Assembly (NCBI GenBank): GCA_022578965.1
Contig: MU400645.1
Coordinates: 44,672-108,671, forward strand
DNA from: Xylaria sp. FL1777
Taxonomy: Eukaryota > Ascomycota > Sordariomycetes > Xylariales > Xylariaceae
Direction: 5' to 3'
DNA: 64,000 nucleotides
Below the pieces are notes generated by a model. It did no database searches. It saw only the letters and a list, made by a program, of their open reading frames with translations, and was not told the origin of the DNA. The translations under genes and the position numbers were made by a program. Shown here piece by piece: positions 43,834 through 56,260 of the stretch (position 1 is its first letter; every line of letters begins with the position of its first letter).

Positions 43834-46819
43834 TCATGCCGGGAGTGGGGGTAGTGCTTTGTCTAGGTCTTCGCGACTGACGCGAGCTTTGACCGGCTCG
43901 AGATAGCTGGTCTTTGGCGGCGTTGGAGGGCCTCTTCCGCCAATCCCATGAGGACCCAGATCTGTGAAGCCGTCTTGCCTCGCCGAGGGCGAAGGAGTGA
44001 ATGGTCTGGGTTCGCTGGTGCTCTCGCCCCGGCTCAGTCCGCCTAATGATGCTGCCTCCGCAGATTCTTCGACTACGGGCAAGACAGTATGAGAGTTCGT
44101 TCTCCCCGTAGGAGGTGCAACGGACGTCGTTATCTTCCTTTCAGGCACCTGATCTTCCTCAGCAATATCTTTCTCCCTCTTCGTTGCCAATCTAAAGGCC
44201 TTTTCTACTGTCGGGTTAGGCTCGGGTGATGTAGGGCTTCTCATGTCAGGCGGGGCTGGCGGCAAATATGTAGGCATGGACGGAGGGGCCTGCCCTTCAA
44301 CTATTGCCGACATTGTGGTACCTGCTGCAGCTGCTCGATCGTTATGCTCTCGAGCGGCCTCTTCTGGAGTCATAGTGATCCCAGACATAAACTTCATGAA
44401 CCGGTCACCATATTCTTCGGGTGGCAAAGCAGAGATTTGGGTACGGTCATTCGACAGGCCCTTCCAAAAGTGCTCAAGCTTCTTTATCATGCCGTACTGT
44501 GGGAACAAGTCAGTATGTTATCTATCAAGGGTAACCGTTCCTAAAGGAGAAAACTAACATGTGTCAAGCAGTCGATAACACCGAGGTAGTACACTTCCTC
44601 ACCGGCAGTATTATCCTCATGCGTTGCCCGTAAACCACCATCATCGTTGTAGAAGACACCCCCTCGGCTATGACCTTCGGCTAATTCATCTGGCATTCTG
44701 TCGCTGGTCTGGCGCATCGGTACGGGTCTCTCAGCTTTCACCATCTGCCGCAGTTCCCTGGCCTTGCGCGCGCTCTCTAGTTTAGAGGGTGTTCGCATGA
44801 GGACTTGATTGGGATCGGGACCATCATCCGTCTGCCCTGCACCACCAGGGTTGAAGACTTGGAGAGTCTTGTCACGCAAATTCTCTCCGTTCCCTTTTTG
44901 CAGATCGTGCATACCAATCAAGAGAGAATAGTCCATTATTTTTAGTTTCTGCAAAAGCTTCACGTCGCTCTGGAGCTGCTGTAAAAATAACTGCCTTTTC
45001 TGAAGCCCTAGTTCCAGGTGTCGCTTTCGGCGGAGCCAGTTCAGATCCTTCAACGTGGCTCGTGGGTTCTTCTCCAAATCCTCCTCCTTATAGTCCCTGC
45101 CGATGGTTGAGCCCTTGAGATCAAATGTAGTATGGATATCTTTGTGGGGTGGAAACAAGTTGTTCATCACGACGAAATGAATCTTCTTGCCATAAGGCAT
45201 TTTGACTCTATGAAGTCCGTAGAACTGTGAGAGAAGAGTATTGGGGTTGTCTATGACGTGGTTGTAATAGTCTTTCAAGATCTTTCGCAGAAACTTGTGT
45301 TCACCGTGATGGATGGTTTTGATGATATACTTGTAGTCCCGTGAGAAGTAGAAGAAACTACCACTCTTCCCTGGGGATCCAAGCTCGGACAGAATATACT
45401 TGCCAGTAAGCGACATGAGATAATCGGCAGGGTCCAGCCTAAAAAGGGCACGAAGATGTCGGAAAACCCAGGGCGCATAATCCTTGAACTTGAAGTCGTA
45501 TTTTGCCGAAGGCACTAGCTCGTTCCCGGCGCTATCTTGGGTCAGTAATATGAAGCGAGAGGGCTAACTAGTGTATTGGGATGAGCGACATACATATCAA
45601 ACGTCGATTTCTGCTTAGCCTCGAAGTCTTCGTCAGTCAGGGGTCGATCCAACTTTGCATTAGTGCGAGAGACAGAGACACGGATGCCTGTCAACATGTT
45701 GTAGGCAGTCGTCCAATTAGCATGGTTTTCGTCGACCTTGGTTCCTACCAAAACCCTATCATCGTCTTCCTCCTCCCTCTTCTTCTTCTTTGCGCGCTTC
45801 TGTCGGTATGCTTCGGCCCATCGCAGGGCGTCATCATCTGGAACGACCTCATCGCGGTGCACATCGGAGTGTAAGGAACGAGTATTTCTTCTTGCCAAGC
45901 TAAGTGAGCCTCTCCGTGCCGATGGCCCAGCTGGAGATGGAGAAAAGCGGCCACTGGCGTAGGCTGTATCGTTGCTGTCTCTCGAAACTCTCCCCATCTG
46001 AGGCCTGGGCACTTCCAGCGTATGTCGCTGCCTGACACTACCAGCTGTCGTCGTATGTAGTGTTGGTGTCGAGGTGGATGCCGGAGGAGGAAAGCTGGCG
46101 GGTGAAGAAAAGCGTTGCGGTTCAGAGACTTGAGACCTGTCCTGGGCGGCGGCAGATGATGCTGCTGTAGAAGGAGTTGTCTGGCCGTAAGTTCCGTTCG
46201 CTGTTTCCAGAGAGGGGCGGTTCACAGAGCTGGTGTAGGTACGTTCCATCTGTGAGCCGTCGGCATTGGTGAAGGACTTTCGATTCGACTCTGTGAGCGA
46301 CTGTTGCATGGATGGCCTGGCGGACGACTCCCACGAGCCTTGTCTGGGGTATGACTCCGACACATCTTGGCGAGGACCATTGGATCGCGCAGTCATGCCA
46401 TTCGTTGTCGTCCCCTGCTGACGAGAATCGAGGGGTGCCCTTGTGCTGGAACGCCCTTGTAGGATCGCGGCTGAGCTATGGTCCATCTCTCCGGGACTCG
46501 AGCTCAGACCGTTGATGAGTTGATAAGGCCGGCCATTGGGCAGCGAGGTCATGGTTGATTGGGGTGGCCCGTCCCCATTCATCCGCGACCGTGGCTCAGA
46601 GCTCTGGGTTGACAACGTCGAGGCGTTGTCATCAAAGGTCTCCCTGCTATGGTCAATTGGTGTGGGCAGGGGCGGCGGGAGAGGCTTGTCGTGGTCGTGG
46701 ACAAACTTGGGAGCGAAGTGGTGGTCCTGGGCTGGGTGGTGGTCGAGACGGACGATGCCAGCGTTAGGAGCGTAGATGGGAGAGTTCTCGTCGTTCACGA
46801 AGGAGGGCATCGTCGTCAT
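43834..46819 (-). CDS. mss4: phosphatidylinositol-4-phosphate 5-kinase (Mss4-like)
   Basis: Three exons on the minus strand: 46819-45594, 45531-44559, 44496-43834, giving 953 residues. It makes PI(4,5)P2 from PI4P at the plasma membrane and controls actin and polarity; Mss4/Its3 is the yeast counterpart. The first 330 residues are low-complexity Ser/Pro/Thr. A basic KRAKKKKREEEDDD patch precedes the catalytic region, which begins at GNELVPSAKYDFKFKDYAPW (about 412). The Gly-rich loop is SPGKSGSFFYFSRDYKYIIK (461-480), then FDLKGSTIGR (545-554) and the catalytic KIMDYSLLIG (606-615). IDCLTH leads to the last exon, where YGMIKKLEHFWKGL closes the domain. The tail is again Pro/Ser-rich and ends LPPLPA. 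The start could also be the fourth codon (ATG). Kinase residues look intact. Confidence 0.94.
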
Positions 46820-46946
46820 GCGTGGGTCCCGCTGGAGTAGGGGGTTCTTGCGTCGTCATCCGTCGTTCTCGGTGGCTGGGCTACAGAAAAGGGGCGACGA
46901 GAGCGTCCACGGCCGTCCACGACACGGCACGGCTCACCAGCCACGG

Positions 46947-46964
46947 CAGCAGCAGCAGCAGCAG
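46947..46964. repeat. CAG trinucleotide run (six copies)
   Basis: It lies in the probable 5' leader of the PI4P 5-kinase gene, about 130 bp upstream of its start codon. Confidence 0.9.
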
Positions 46965-47603
46965 TCGCGCGGTATGAGACGATGGGATTTGGTCCTTTAG
47001 GTAAGCATTTGTTTACTCGACCGACAATGCAGGTAAGCCTCTACTTTCTGTGCAAGTTAATGTGCTGTGGAAGGGGATTGTTGCAGGTGATGGTGATGGT
47101 GATGGTGTTGGCGTTTCGTGAATGCTGTACTGTTGGGGCTGCACTTGTAGTTGGAGTATCACCGATCAACTGGTTGAGCTAAGGTGCGGTCTGGGGAGGA
47201 AACTAAAAAGATAGGGGAGGACGACTTGTCAACGTGGGTGTGAGTGAACGAGATGGAATAGCTAGGTATTGTTTGTGTGGGACGGGAGAAGTTGGAAGTT
47301 GGCACGGCTGGGTTTAGGCCGACTACCTACACTAGGCTGGGCTGGGCTGGGCCACGGTTCGGTTGATGATGGGCCGGCCGCCTACCTAACCTACCTGTAG
47401 GTACAGCGTTGATAGGTGCTGCTGTCTACCTACATAAGTAGGGAGTCCAATTGTAATGTTACTACATACATACTTACCTAACCTACCTAACCTAGCTAGG
47501 CACTTGTACATATTGAGCAGTGGGGTTTGTGGGTACATCTATGTAGTACATACGGAATTCTAGCGCATAATGCACAGCCGCATTCAGTGTTGATAGTGCT
47601 ATG

Positions 47604-47619
47604 TATATATATATATATA
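47604..47619. repeat. TA dinucleotide microsatellite
   Basis: Eight TA units in non-coding DNA, followed by a TACCTA element. Confidence 0.9.
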
Positions 47620-50067
47620 CCTAAGTATGTGTGAAATACCGCGCCAAAAATGTAGTACCGTGAGACATGGGGGGGTTTTTTTTTTCGGTTGGCTTAAGTA
47701 GTGTCTACAATGCTATAGGTTCTCTAGTGAAGGGTTGAGTTGAGATGTAGGTAGGTAGTCTTGTTAATTGGTGTGGATTTACCTACAGTACCTAGTCACC
47801 CTAGACACAGTATCAGTATAGGTAATATAGCTGTAGTTAGCGCAATGCTATAAAGATAAATCAAGGGGAGCTTGGTCCACTACTGTAGTAATCATTACCA
47901 TTAATTACTGTATGCGGTAGGTGTTTCTACAACCGGTCCATACCTCAACGTGTTGCAATATCTTTTTCATGCCTACTTTCCCCCTTACACTAGCTGAGAT
48001 GACCTCTTTTTTTAGTCCAATCATGGAGTGCCAAGCCCACGCACTCTTCAGCATTCCCGACGTCTCACTCATTTTCAAATGTAGACTTACGCCGCATCTG
48101 AAGCCGGATATCCGAACAGGCATATCGCGACCTAACCCCTGTCGGAAGTGACAGGGTCAAAACGTGATTTGAAAATCTCAATAATTCTTTACTGGTATAA
48201 AGACTATTCATTATTATGACCAGTTTAACTGACAAGTCGCAGTATTCCGTAGGTAGTAGTATGTGGATAGGAATAGAATAAATATCTCTATCGACGGGCT
48301 GAGGATAATACCTCGTATGCTATCGATATTTTATGCACTCTATGTATGGACAAAGTACGCAGTAATATTAGTAGGTGATGTATTAAAGGGGAAGAATTCC
48401 TCCCAGGGGAGCTGGAATTGTGAGAAGATTTGCAACGTTGAAAACAGACAAGTCGCCAAGGCGAAACTAGCCTGGTGTATACCTTTACTGTATCTAGGTT
48501 GTTTCAATTTCCATTCCAACACCTACATGTATATTCTATCGACCTTCTACAATAAATTTTTGCTTCTACATTTCTAGTATACTGGTACGCACCTCAGTAT
48601 ATACCCTTCGCTTAAATGCCGAACATTAGTTAATATGCAATGGTACAGTAGATAAACAGCCTTGCTAGCATAATATCACCAATTCTTTTCGTATCGTACA
48701 CCTCTGGTTCAAAAGTTCCAAAATCGAGAAACGGGCATCACACGAGTCTTCAAGACTAGGATGTCAGTGACACGGAGGAATTGTCGGTCAGCATTATAGT
48801 AGTTACGGCATCGTCGACCACGAAATCAAGCACGCCCACCGGTTTACAAGCTGCCATGTCCCGAGAGACGGAAATGTCCATAAGCTAAGAACCAACTACG
48901 TAGTAGATTATGGAGAGACAGGCAGGCAGGCTAATTGACGAAGACGTCAGGAGCGCAAAGTGGGAAAGGGCGCAAGGGCGTCCGCTAGGTTTTGTTTAAG
49001 AATCACCCACGCGGAAGTCGGGCGGTCATGTTGGTGGGGAAGAGGCCACTGTTGATGATATGCATCCGAGATGCGCGAACGTAAGAGGCTGGATGGATAT
49101 AGTGATATAGGACCACCTTCGTCCTCTCATTAGAGGACGACAAGCTTCTGTGGACTTTTTCGTAGCAGCGCAACAACGAGGTGCATTCGACGGGTACCTC
49201 TCGATTCATACCAACAGATTTAGTACGGATTTCGAGCTTCTGTGTCGACGTGGCCGTTAATAAGCCTGATATTATCCCATAGCCTCCAATAGGGAATGAG
49301 GGAGTCTACAGCAAACAACTCTACTATTTGTGAGATATGCCGTAACGAGAAAAGGTCTTCAATTTCTTTTTAGGCGCGGTCACGTTCAAACTTCGGTTCT
49401 ACAATAGGGGAAACAACTTAATTATTTTGAGATATGAGAGAGTTGAGCATTGACAACGGGGAATAAGGGGAGACGAGAGATAAATGTCTTGAAAAGCAAG
49501 AGATATAAAGCTTCTAGATCGCTGATAATACGTGCAGGGCTGTGTCATAGGTTGATTCACCTCAACAGTGATGGCGCCTTCAAAGGGGGGTTTTATGGTC
49601 ATAATCGTGCGATTCTCGACAGATGCCATCTTGAGAAATGCAACAAATTGATCCATTCGCGAAAACCCCAGAGTTTGTCGGATACATATTTAGGGACAGA
49701 TAATGTTTCGAGTCTTGACATAAACATCTCGCGGATATCGTAACTCGAGGCGGCTGGTGGTGAAGGGCGCCATTCAATACATGCGACCCGGACCCTTTCA
49801 ACGGCGACACCAAGGATGTCAATCGCATCAGTCCCGACCCTTATCAAAGTGCTCCCTCAATCCCCAAAGTATTGCACAACTAGTTATATCAAAGTCGTGA
49901 TCGTATGAATCCTTTCCACCTGACCAAAAACTCCTTTCCATGCAGGTTTGGAAGAACAATATACATACAACATAATATAAACAACCGCCATAATTGACGC
50001 CAACACGACACAACAACCAGTACGGTAGTAGAGTTTATAACAGGTTATGATTCGAAGTCGAGGTGAT

Positions 50068-50521
50068 TTACCGTACTGTCGAACCTCCTGGGCCGCCGGG
50101 CAGGTCACCAGGGCCCTGTATGCCAACCTTGTTTGCACCCTCCTTCTGCAGCCGCTCGAGGGTTTTCTTCTTCTGGTAATCGGCAACACGATATTTCTTA
50201 AAGTACGTGACCTAACAAACGATCCGGCTCAGTTAGCGGAGGTTAATTGCTCCTCCAACGAACCATGCGACAAGAACTCACCCATGCATTCGCGCAATTG
50301 TCCTGAAAGGCCTTGTCTTCCCCGGCACAATGCTTATCGGCCGTCTTCTTACCCTCGCCGCTCAGCGAGTCGATGACGTCGTGCTTGTCCAGACACTTGT
50401 AGAAACCATCGCGCGCATCCCAGCACTGCCTCCTCTCACTGCGGTCGGGTGCTCGAGCTCCTGTGCGCACCTCTTCCTTGCGCTTGTCCTCCTGGGACGA
50501 GAAGAGGCCGAATATGCCCAT
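50068..50521 (-). CDS. coa6: cytochrome c oxidase assembly factor Coa6
   Basis: Two exons on the minus strand, 50521-50282 and 50211-50068, giving 127 residues; donor GTGAGT, acceptor TGTTAG, phase 0. Coa6 is a small intermembrane-space protein that helps deliver copper to the Cox2 Cu-A site. The twin Cys motif is intact: C33-x9-C43 in CWDARDGFYKC and C65-x10-C76 in CAGEDKAFQDNC, the spacing diagnostic of Coa6. The second exon supplies YFKKYRVADYQKKKTLERLQ, usual for the fungal C-terminus, then a Gly/Pro tail. The first 30 residues are charged and low in complexity. The start was chosen at MGIFGLFSS because that is the common fungal N-terminus; an upstream in-frame ATG exists. Confidence 0.93.
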
Positions 50522-51328
50522 TGGAAATAATACTGAGGCGCTATTGCGAGGCAAATCGAATCTTGGGCCGAGTGTAGCTCTGTAAAGAGGCACAATTTCG
50601 TGTTCGGGAGATGGACTACGAAGGTTGTCGAGCTGTGGTCGGATTAGGATCTCAGTCTCAATAACTAACAGACGTCACTTTGGACATGCACTTACTTAGG
50701 TACCTGCGCAGTGTGATGATGAAACTTATTGATACATACGATAGCAGATATGATAGCAGATATGATAGCAGATATGATAGCAAAGTGCCTTATTAAATGG
50801 GTCCTGACCTTTCTCCACTAGACTAGGTATGTAAGTACTTTAACGCTTGAAAGGCAAGATACCTAAGTATGTAGGTTTATGCGTAGGTAGGTCCCTTGTG
50901 GTCTGATTATGGGGCGGTTTAACTAGCTTGCCATTGGCTGAACAGGTCCCAATTTTTAACAACCCTGAGCATATGTAGGTACCTACATTATTTTGAACTC
51001 GACGATGCATATATGTCCGTTGTACAACTACCTAAGGTAGCTACATACTTAGGTACACACTTCAACATTTCGACAAACAACAACATCGTCAAACGAACGG
51101 AACATTCAACAAGTCTAGCTCTTCGTCATATCCAGCTACTTCTTGTCACTTATAAGACAAGGTAATTTGTGTAAATCCAACATGATCACTTTAAAGCGGC
51201 GAAGAACATTCTAAGGCCCAACGATCCTCGACCATTCGTCCCCACGATTTAGTCTATCTTGTTCGACAACTGCCTGCTTTTCTTCTCGAACTTAGCACTT
51301 CGATACAGAAGTAGAAATTATCCTGAAG
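50522..51328. promoter_or_regulatory. divergent region COA6 / SYS1
   Basis: It separates two genes transcribed away from each other. Contains a 12-bp tandem repeat at 50740-50782 and TACCTA/TAGGTA elements around 50825-51055. No gene seen. Confidence 0.5.
50740..50782. repeat. 12-bp tandem repeat, about 3.5 copies
   Basis: The unit GATAGCAGATAT is repeated head to tail without change in the promoter region between COA6 and SYS1. Confidence 0.88.
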
Positions 51329-52103
51329 ATGCCGAGACGGAGACGTCCGCCACGTTCCGGCGCCATCGCCGAACTCCCACCCCTGCGTATCCTTGGCCAG
51401 ATCGCCGCCCTACAGGGCATCTACTACGCTGTCGCGCTGGTGTTGATGCTCTTCACGTCGCTCGTCATGGGTCTTCAGTTCAGCTTAGATCTTGTCTTCG
51501 GCTGGGCTAGCTTGCGCGGCGATAATACGCAGGGTTGGTTGATAGGGTTTGTGTGGTTGTGTTGCGCTGGCGCTGTGTATGTCCTTGCCCCTATTCCTTC
51601 CCTTCCATCCCGAAAGCTCTCCGTCCATCCCGCTCTGCTTTATATCCGAGCTCTACTCTTGTATGCAGAAATTGAAACACCTACTAACCCAGATACACCA
51701 ACATAGGGTCGTCGCATTGGTTGTTTTGATATCTCGATCGAAGCTCGTCCTCGACTTCTCTCTCACATTACACGTCTTACATCTCCTCATCGTCTGTTTA
51801 TATACTGGATACCTTCCACGCAACCTGGCCTGGTGGATAACAATGCTGGTGTCTGGCACTATCACCGTCGCGGGCGGAACATACGGATGTCGCTGGAGAG
51901 AATTACGTCCAATCTCTTTCGGAGGCGGTGGACGAAATTCCGGGAACAGTGAAAACAGTCACAGCTCCTTAGAAGATGGAGGCAGCAGTGGTGACCACGG
52001 CGATGAAGAGATCGGACTCTCCAGGGGCCGTGGAAGGGGTAGAGGCCGTGACGGCGCAGGGGAATATGAAATGGTCGGCATGAAGGGTGATTCTGACACA
52101 TAG
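51329..52103 (+). CDS. sys1: Golgi membrane protein Sys1
   Basis: Two exons, 51329-51576 and 51707-52103, giving 214 residues; donor GTATGT, acceptor ACATAG, phase 2. Sys1 is a four-span trans-Golgi protein that recruits the Arl3/ARFRP1 GTPase. The family opening is visible (LPPLRILGQIAALQGIYYAV), then ALVLMLFTSLVMGL, GWLIGFVWLCCAGA, and after the intron the signature SRSKLVLDFSLTLHVLHLLI and YLPRNLAWWITMLVSG. The tail is Gly/Ser-rich with an Arg-Gly run (RGRGRGRGRDG) and ends in an acidic segment. The exon junction rebuilds the third helix without a gap, which supports it. Confidence 0.92.
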
Positions 52104-53656
52104 AGACTCGTCTTTCTTAGGTATGATATCGTATGGTTATAACGGACCTGAGTTGCATTATTCAATGTAAGGGATGGCGTGTACAAGATCTTGCATTGCA
52201 TGGCGTTACGGGCTTATATGACTATGGGAATGAAACTGGGGCTTCGGCATTCTACGTTACGACTTAGATCTATTTAATACAAATGGCGAGAGGCTTAAAG
52301 CTTGAAAGTCACAGGTCAAGGCAATAGCCATGTTATCTACCACTTTGCAGAGCCTGAACGAACGTATTATACCTATCTGCATCACGAGCTTCTGCAAGCA
52401 CGTATGATGCGTGAGACATGGGCATAGTATGCATGGTAATCTCACCCTTCCCCCTCTCATTGCTTGCTGACAAGGCATGTGACAGAGAAAAGTATGGAGC
52501 TAGGATAACTAGCCCTATTTGTGAAGAACTCCCGATTCTACTGCCTCTGTGCATAGAGCATCCACACGCATCATATGAAAGGAGTCGCCCTGGTGTCGAC
52601 TGAACTTGGTATTCTATGGTGAATTTCAAGTAAAATCAGGTCCTTTTCCTCCGACGATTCCCACGTCTGCAACACCAGAGTAGCAAATCATCATCATTCA
52701 ACAAGACTTTCTGAGTTGCAGTCTCAAGTGCTCATATATGACATACACCAATATATCTCTGATAATTTCCATCGCCCGTATTACAGCTTTAACTGTACCA
52801 AATACCTAGGAACTTCCTTTGACTATTTATTCGTCACCCCACCCCAGGTCCCTATAACTATCCCAATCAAACCAACGGCACTGAATCCTCAATCGGCCAA
52901 TTCACGACCTGCGCAGCTCCGATATCAACAACGACGCCGTCTTCATCCGCATTAACTGCGCTCGCGCGCTGCGGCGCCGGGAAACCTCGGCACCTGCTAT
53001 TCGGCTTTGTAAGCCTTGCGTTTTCGCTGTTGAAACTAGAGTAAACTCTACGGACTTGAGAGTGTTGATCTCTTTGCTTATCGCTACTTATTCACATGCT
53101 TGCACATTCTTTCGCTTCTCTCTCCTTCCCTCTTGCTATATCATTTCCTATTCCTTTGACCCCTTTTACATGAAAACAAACTCAACCCTCCTAAATAAAT
53201 TCGAAATGGAAATCAGACACGACTGCTTGTGATCTGATACCGAGGTTCGTGGGCGAGACCTGCTATTAAGGGTATGGGAGTTGGTAGGAAATATGAATAT
53301 TAACGTGGCGTATCCTTAATTCTGTTACTAGGCTAAGGTCTCTTTATTCTTATGGGGTGGAATGATGTTGCCATGTGGTTTTATCGCTGTTCAGATTGTT
53401 AACACACGGTCGCGACAAACTTGGTACCCAATATAAAATTGATGCTATAAAGCTAAAGGATGAACAGTTACCGTGTATAGGTCATGTTTGTGTTCTAACT
53501 GTCTATTACCACGCCTATTGATCACTCGTACCCTCCACTATGCAATCTAGAAACCACTTCTTCGTTCTAATCCTGTGACACGTAACTACTAGCGCAATAC
53601 CTCTAACTTGTAATGCTGTAGTAACATAAATAGCATGTCGTAGGACCTTGTAAATA
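52104..53656. other. intergenic region
   Basis: No recognisable gene. It includes CT-rich and AT-rich tracts and short frames without motifs. Confidence 0.5.
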
Positions 53657-56260
53657 TTACGGCTTGCGCTGGTGATTGCACTGACTTGAGTAAACACACG
53701 TGGAGGGGCAGAAGGGCTCCGAGTCTCCAGGTTCGCCCTGTTTTGGAGACCAAGTATCGGGGTGACATGATTTTGACATGAACTCCTCCTCTGCCGTGCG
53801 ACTTTCGACATAATTTAGTCGCTCCGACACATCTGCCCCGCAGGCAGTGTCTTCAGTGTCGATGTTTGATCTTTCTATTCCTATTGATAGGATTCTTCGG
53901 TAGTTCGGCTCACTCCTGAAATACATGAGGGAAGGTCGTATTATAAGAGGTCTTCGATCAAGAATATGTTCCCTTGTCTCGTATTCATCGTCAATATTTC
54001 TCTCATCGAAACGTGGTTCCGTGGTCCCGTCTCTTGAGCATGTCCCCTCTGGCAGGATATTACCCAGTCCCAGAGCCACCTTCGAAGAGTCATCTTGATC
54101 CAATGGGGATTCTGTTACCGCAGATACGGAATCATGTGAAGGTTCACCATTTGATCTATTATGTGATAAACAAGGTCGCTGAATAGCCAGAGGTGAGTAC
54201 ATTAGACTTTCACAAGATTCAGCTTCAAAACATGGAGAGGTGTCTTGAAGAGGTTCGCGAGTAAAATACAGGAGTTGAGGCGAGTTCACGCCGTTGTCGG
54301 TAGTCTGCGTAGAGCTATTGATCTCCTCGGGTGTGGTAACTTCTGATAAGCGGCTGTGCTGCCTTCGGCTCCTCAGCCCTGGCCTCTGGGGTGGCCTAGA
54401 GATCATATTCGCCAATCCGACAGGTGTTGAAAGTGATGACAGAGAATTTGCTGGTGCGGCTGGAGTTGTTTCAGCAACTGATGATCCGCTTTCACTTCGA
54501 GCACTGTCAGTGGCACTTGGAATTCGAGCTAGTTCTAGACTTGATTTGGCAGATCTCGAATTATTGGTAAGCCTATCCAGTTCTACTGTGGCAATCCTCA
54601 ATCCGGATACGGCTAATAGGGCGGTATTTTGACCGAGAAGTTGAACGGGTGACTTGTTAGACTCAGGTGTATTGAAGATCGGTGACTCTTCAGACGAAGG
54701 CCAGATCTCGTTTGAATTACGGGATCGATACCGGCGTACTTTGCCGGTCGGCGGTGGTGGGAATTCTGGTCTAACGGAGAACATTGAGGACGATCTACCG
54801 CGACGGAGCCTGTCACGTAAGAAATAAAATCGTTTCGAGACCGCGTCTTGAAGACGGTGGCGGTGCTGGTGGCGGCTGCTATCGAACTGGGTGTAGTTTG
54901 GTGATCTGAGCCCACTCACTGTGTCCGGCTAAGGAAGTATTAACCTCGTTATACAAACGACTATCATCGTGTAAATGTGGAAAAACATACAGTAAAATTG
55001 GAAATAGAGGACCGAACAGCAGAGAAGGATCGTCGATAAAGCTCGGGGCATGATTTGAGAGCGCACTCTTGAGCATTGCGAAATTGGGACTGGGTCCCTT
55101 GCTCTTCGCATTTTAGAGGACTTGAATTATTGTTTTCTACCTCGATTGAGCGAGAATCGATAGGGTGCTTCTGAGCTAGCGGGCCGAGATCTGAGCTCTC
55201 AGACACGTCATCTCTATTTCGAGGTTTCTTCTCCGACCAGCTCTTCTCCCAGTCTACGGAACCTGATGTGTCGGATTTAAGCTTCCTGGACTTGCATGGA
55301 AGACAACTACTGAGTGACAATGGTCCCAGCGGCGGGTTCGAGGCATCGTTTGGAGAGTGGAGAGGTGAAGTCCCGCTGGTAGAGCTGCGAGGTCCATCGA
55401 AACCGGTGACCGATATATTGCACCTGTGGCCTTGGATGTAAACATTTCTCGGAGCATCTATCCATCGAATAATATGCCATTGCACTTCAAAAGTTTCGGG
55501 GGAAGCTAGACCCGGCGGTTTCGTGGCTAGAGTCTTATGTGGCTGTTCACTGTGTTCTAGAAATTCAGCAGGTGTAGCACAACACCTAGGCGACAGTACG
55601 AGGTGATGTTCATGGTGATGATTTGTTTCTTGGCCACAAACTCCCTGGATTTGCTCGAGATCTAGTTGAAAGGGGCTGACGGTGGAACCATCCCCAGAAC
55701 TTTGCGACTTTCTATTGACCTGCTGATGTCGGCGTAGCTAGCGGACGGGCTCCAGCGAGGGAGTCTTGATAGCATGGACTGAGGAGGAAAAATACTCGTC
55801 CTCTGAACTTCGCGTGTTTTCTTTCTGATGCTCACTGATACACGATAGTCTATAGCTTGCTGTTCGATGGCGATCCAAGCCGTGTCTAGGCTCACCGTTG
55901 TTCGCGGGCATCTTGGTTCCCGGAAGGGGACTCCTAGGTGCGGCGGCAGAGGCTGCAAGGGTTGGATCTTGGTGGGTTAAGGGATTCATTAGACCGGCTT
56001 CATTGTTCTTGTTTCGAGGTACAGTTCACACACTGCAGCTTGGCCAGGTTGTCGTTGCACAACTGGACAAGACGGGAGTAGGAATAATGAACTCGACGGG
56101 AGATGGCGCCCAGGATAATTTTACATCTGTGGATACGAAACATGGCTAGGTCTAGGTGGTGAGGGACTACAGGCAGCGAGGATGGAGAGGGATGATGTTG
56201 ATGGGAGGGTTGACTGATGGGCTCTGGGTCTAGTGTGTCGGAGTCACAAGACGACGACAT
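53657..56260 (-). CDS. large Ser-rich protein of unknown function (exon model tentative)
   Basis: My preferred model has four exons on the minus strand: 56260-56034, 55933-55796, 55711-54991, 54928-53657, giving 785 residues. The last junction (GTATGT to CCTTAG, phase 0) is well supported. The first two are guesses that keep frame. The frame that starts at 55989 meets a TAG at 55739-55741, which an intron with donor GTATTT (from 55795) removes. The start might therefore be 55989 instead of 56260. No family is recognised. The N-terminus (HHLDLAMFRIHRCKIIL, YSRLVQLCNDNLAKLQ) is the only globular-looking part. A basic segment, CLPCKSRKLKSD, and a later RLQDAVSKRFYFLRDRLRRG could be nuclear or nucleic-acid contacts. 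The rest is Ser/Thr/Pro/Glu-rich and probably disordered. It lies between SYS1 and glutaryl-CoA dehydrogenase. Confidence 0.55.

Larger units (their letters stand above)
46820..50067. other. long upstream / intergenic region
   Basis: No convincing gene in 3.2 kb. It contains simple repeats near the kinase start (a CAG run at 46947-46964 and GGTGAT copies near 47088-47112), TACCTA/TAGGTA elements at 47380-47500, and a TA microsatellite at 47604-47619. Minus-strand frames at 49399-49847 have natural-looking composition (KYVSDKLWGFREWINLLHFS) but are short, overlapping and unassignable. Confidence 0.5.

Noticed and set aside
49399..49847. Minus-strand frames with natural-looking residues (KYVSDKLWGFREW)
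   Set aside because: They lie in different frames, have stops on both sides, and match no family I can name.
50740..50782. Direct repeats considered as a CRISPR-like array
   Set aside because: Units are 12 bp and contiguous without spacers, and the genome is eukaryotic.
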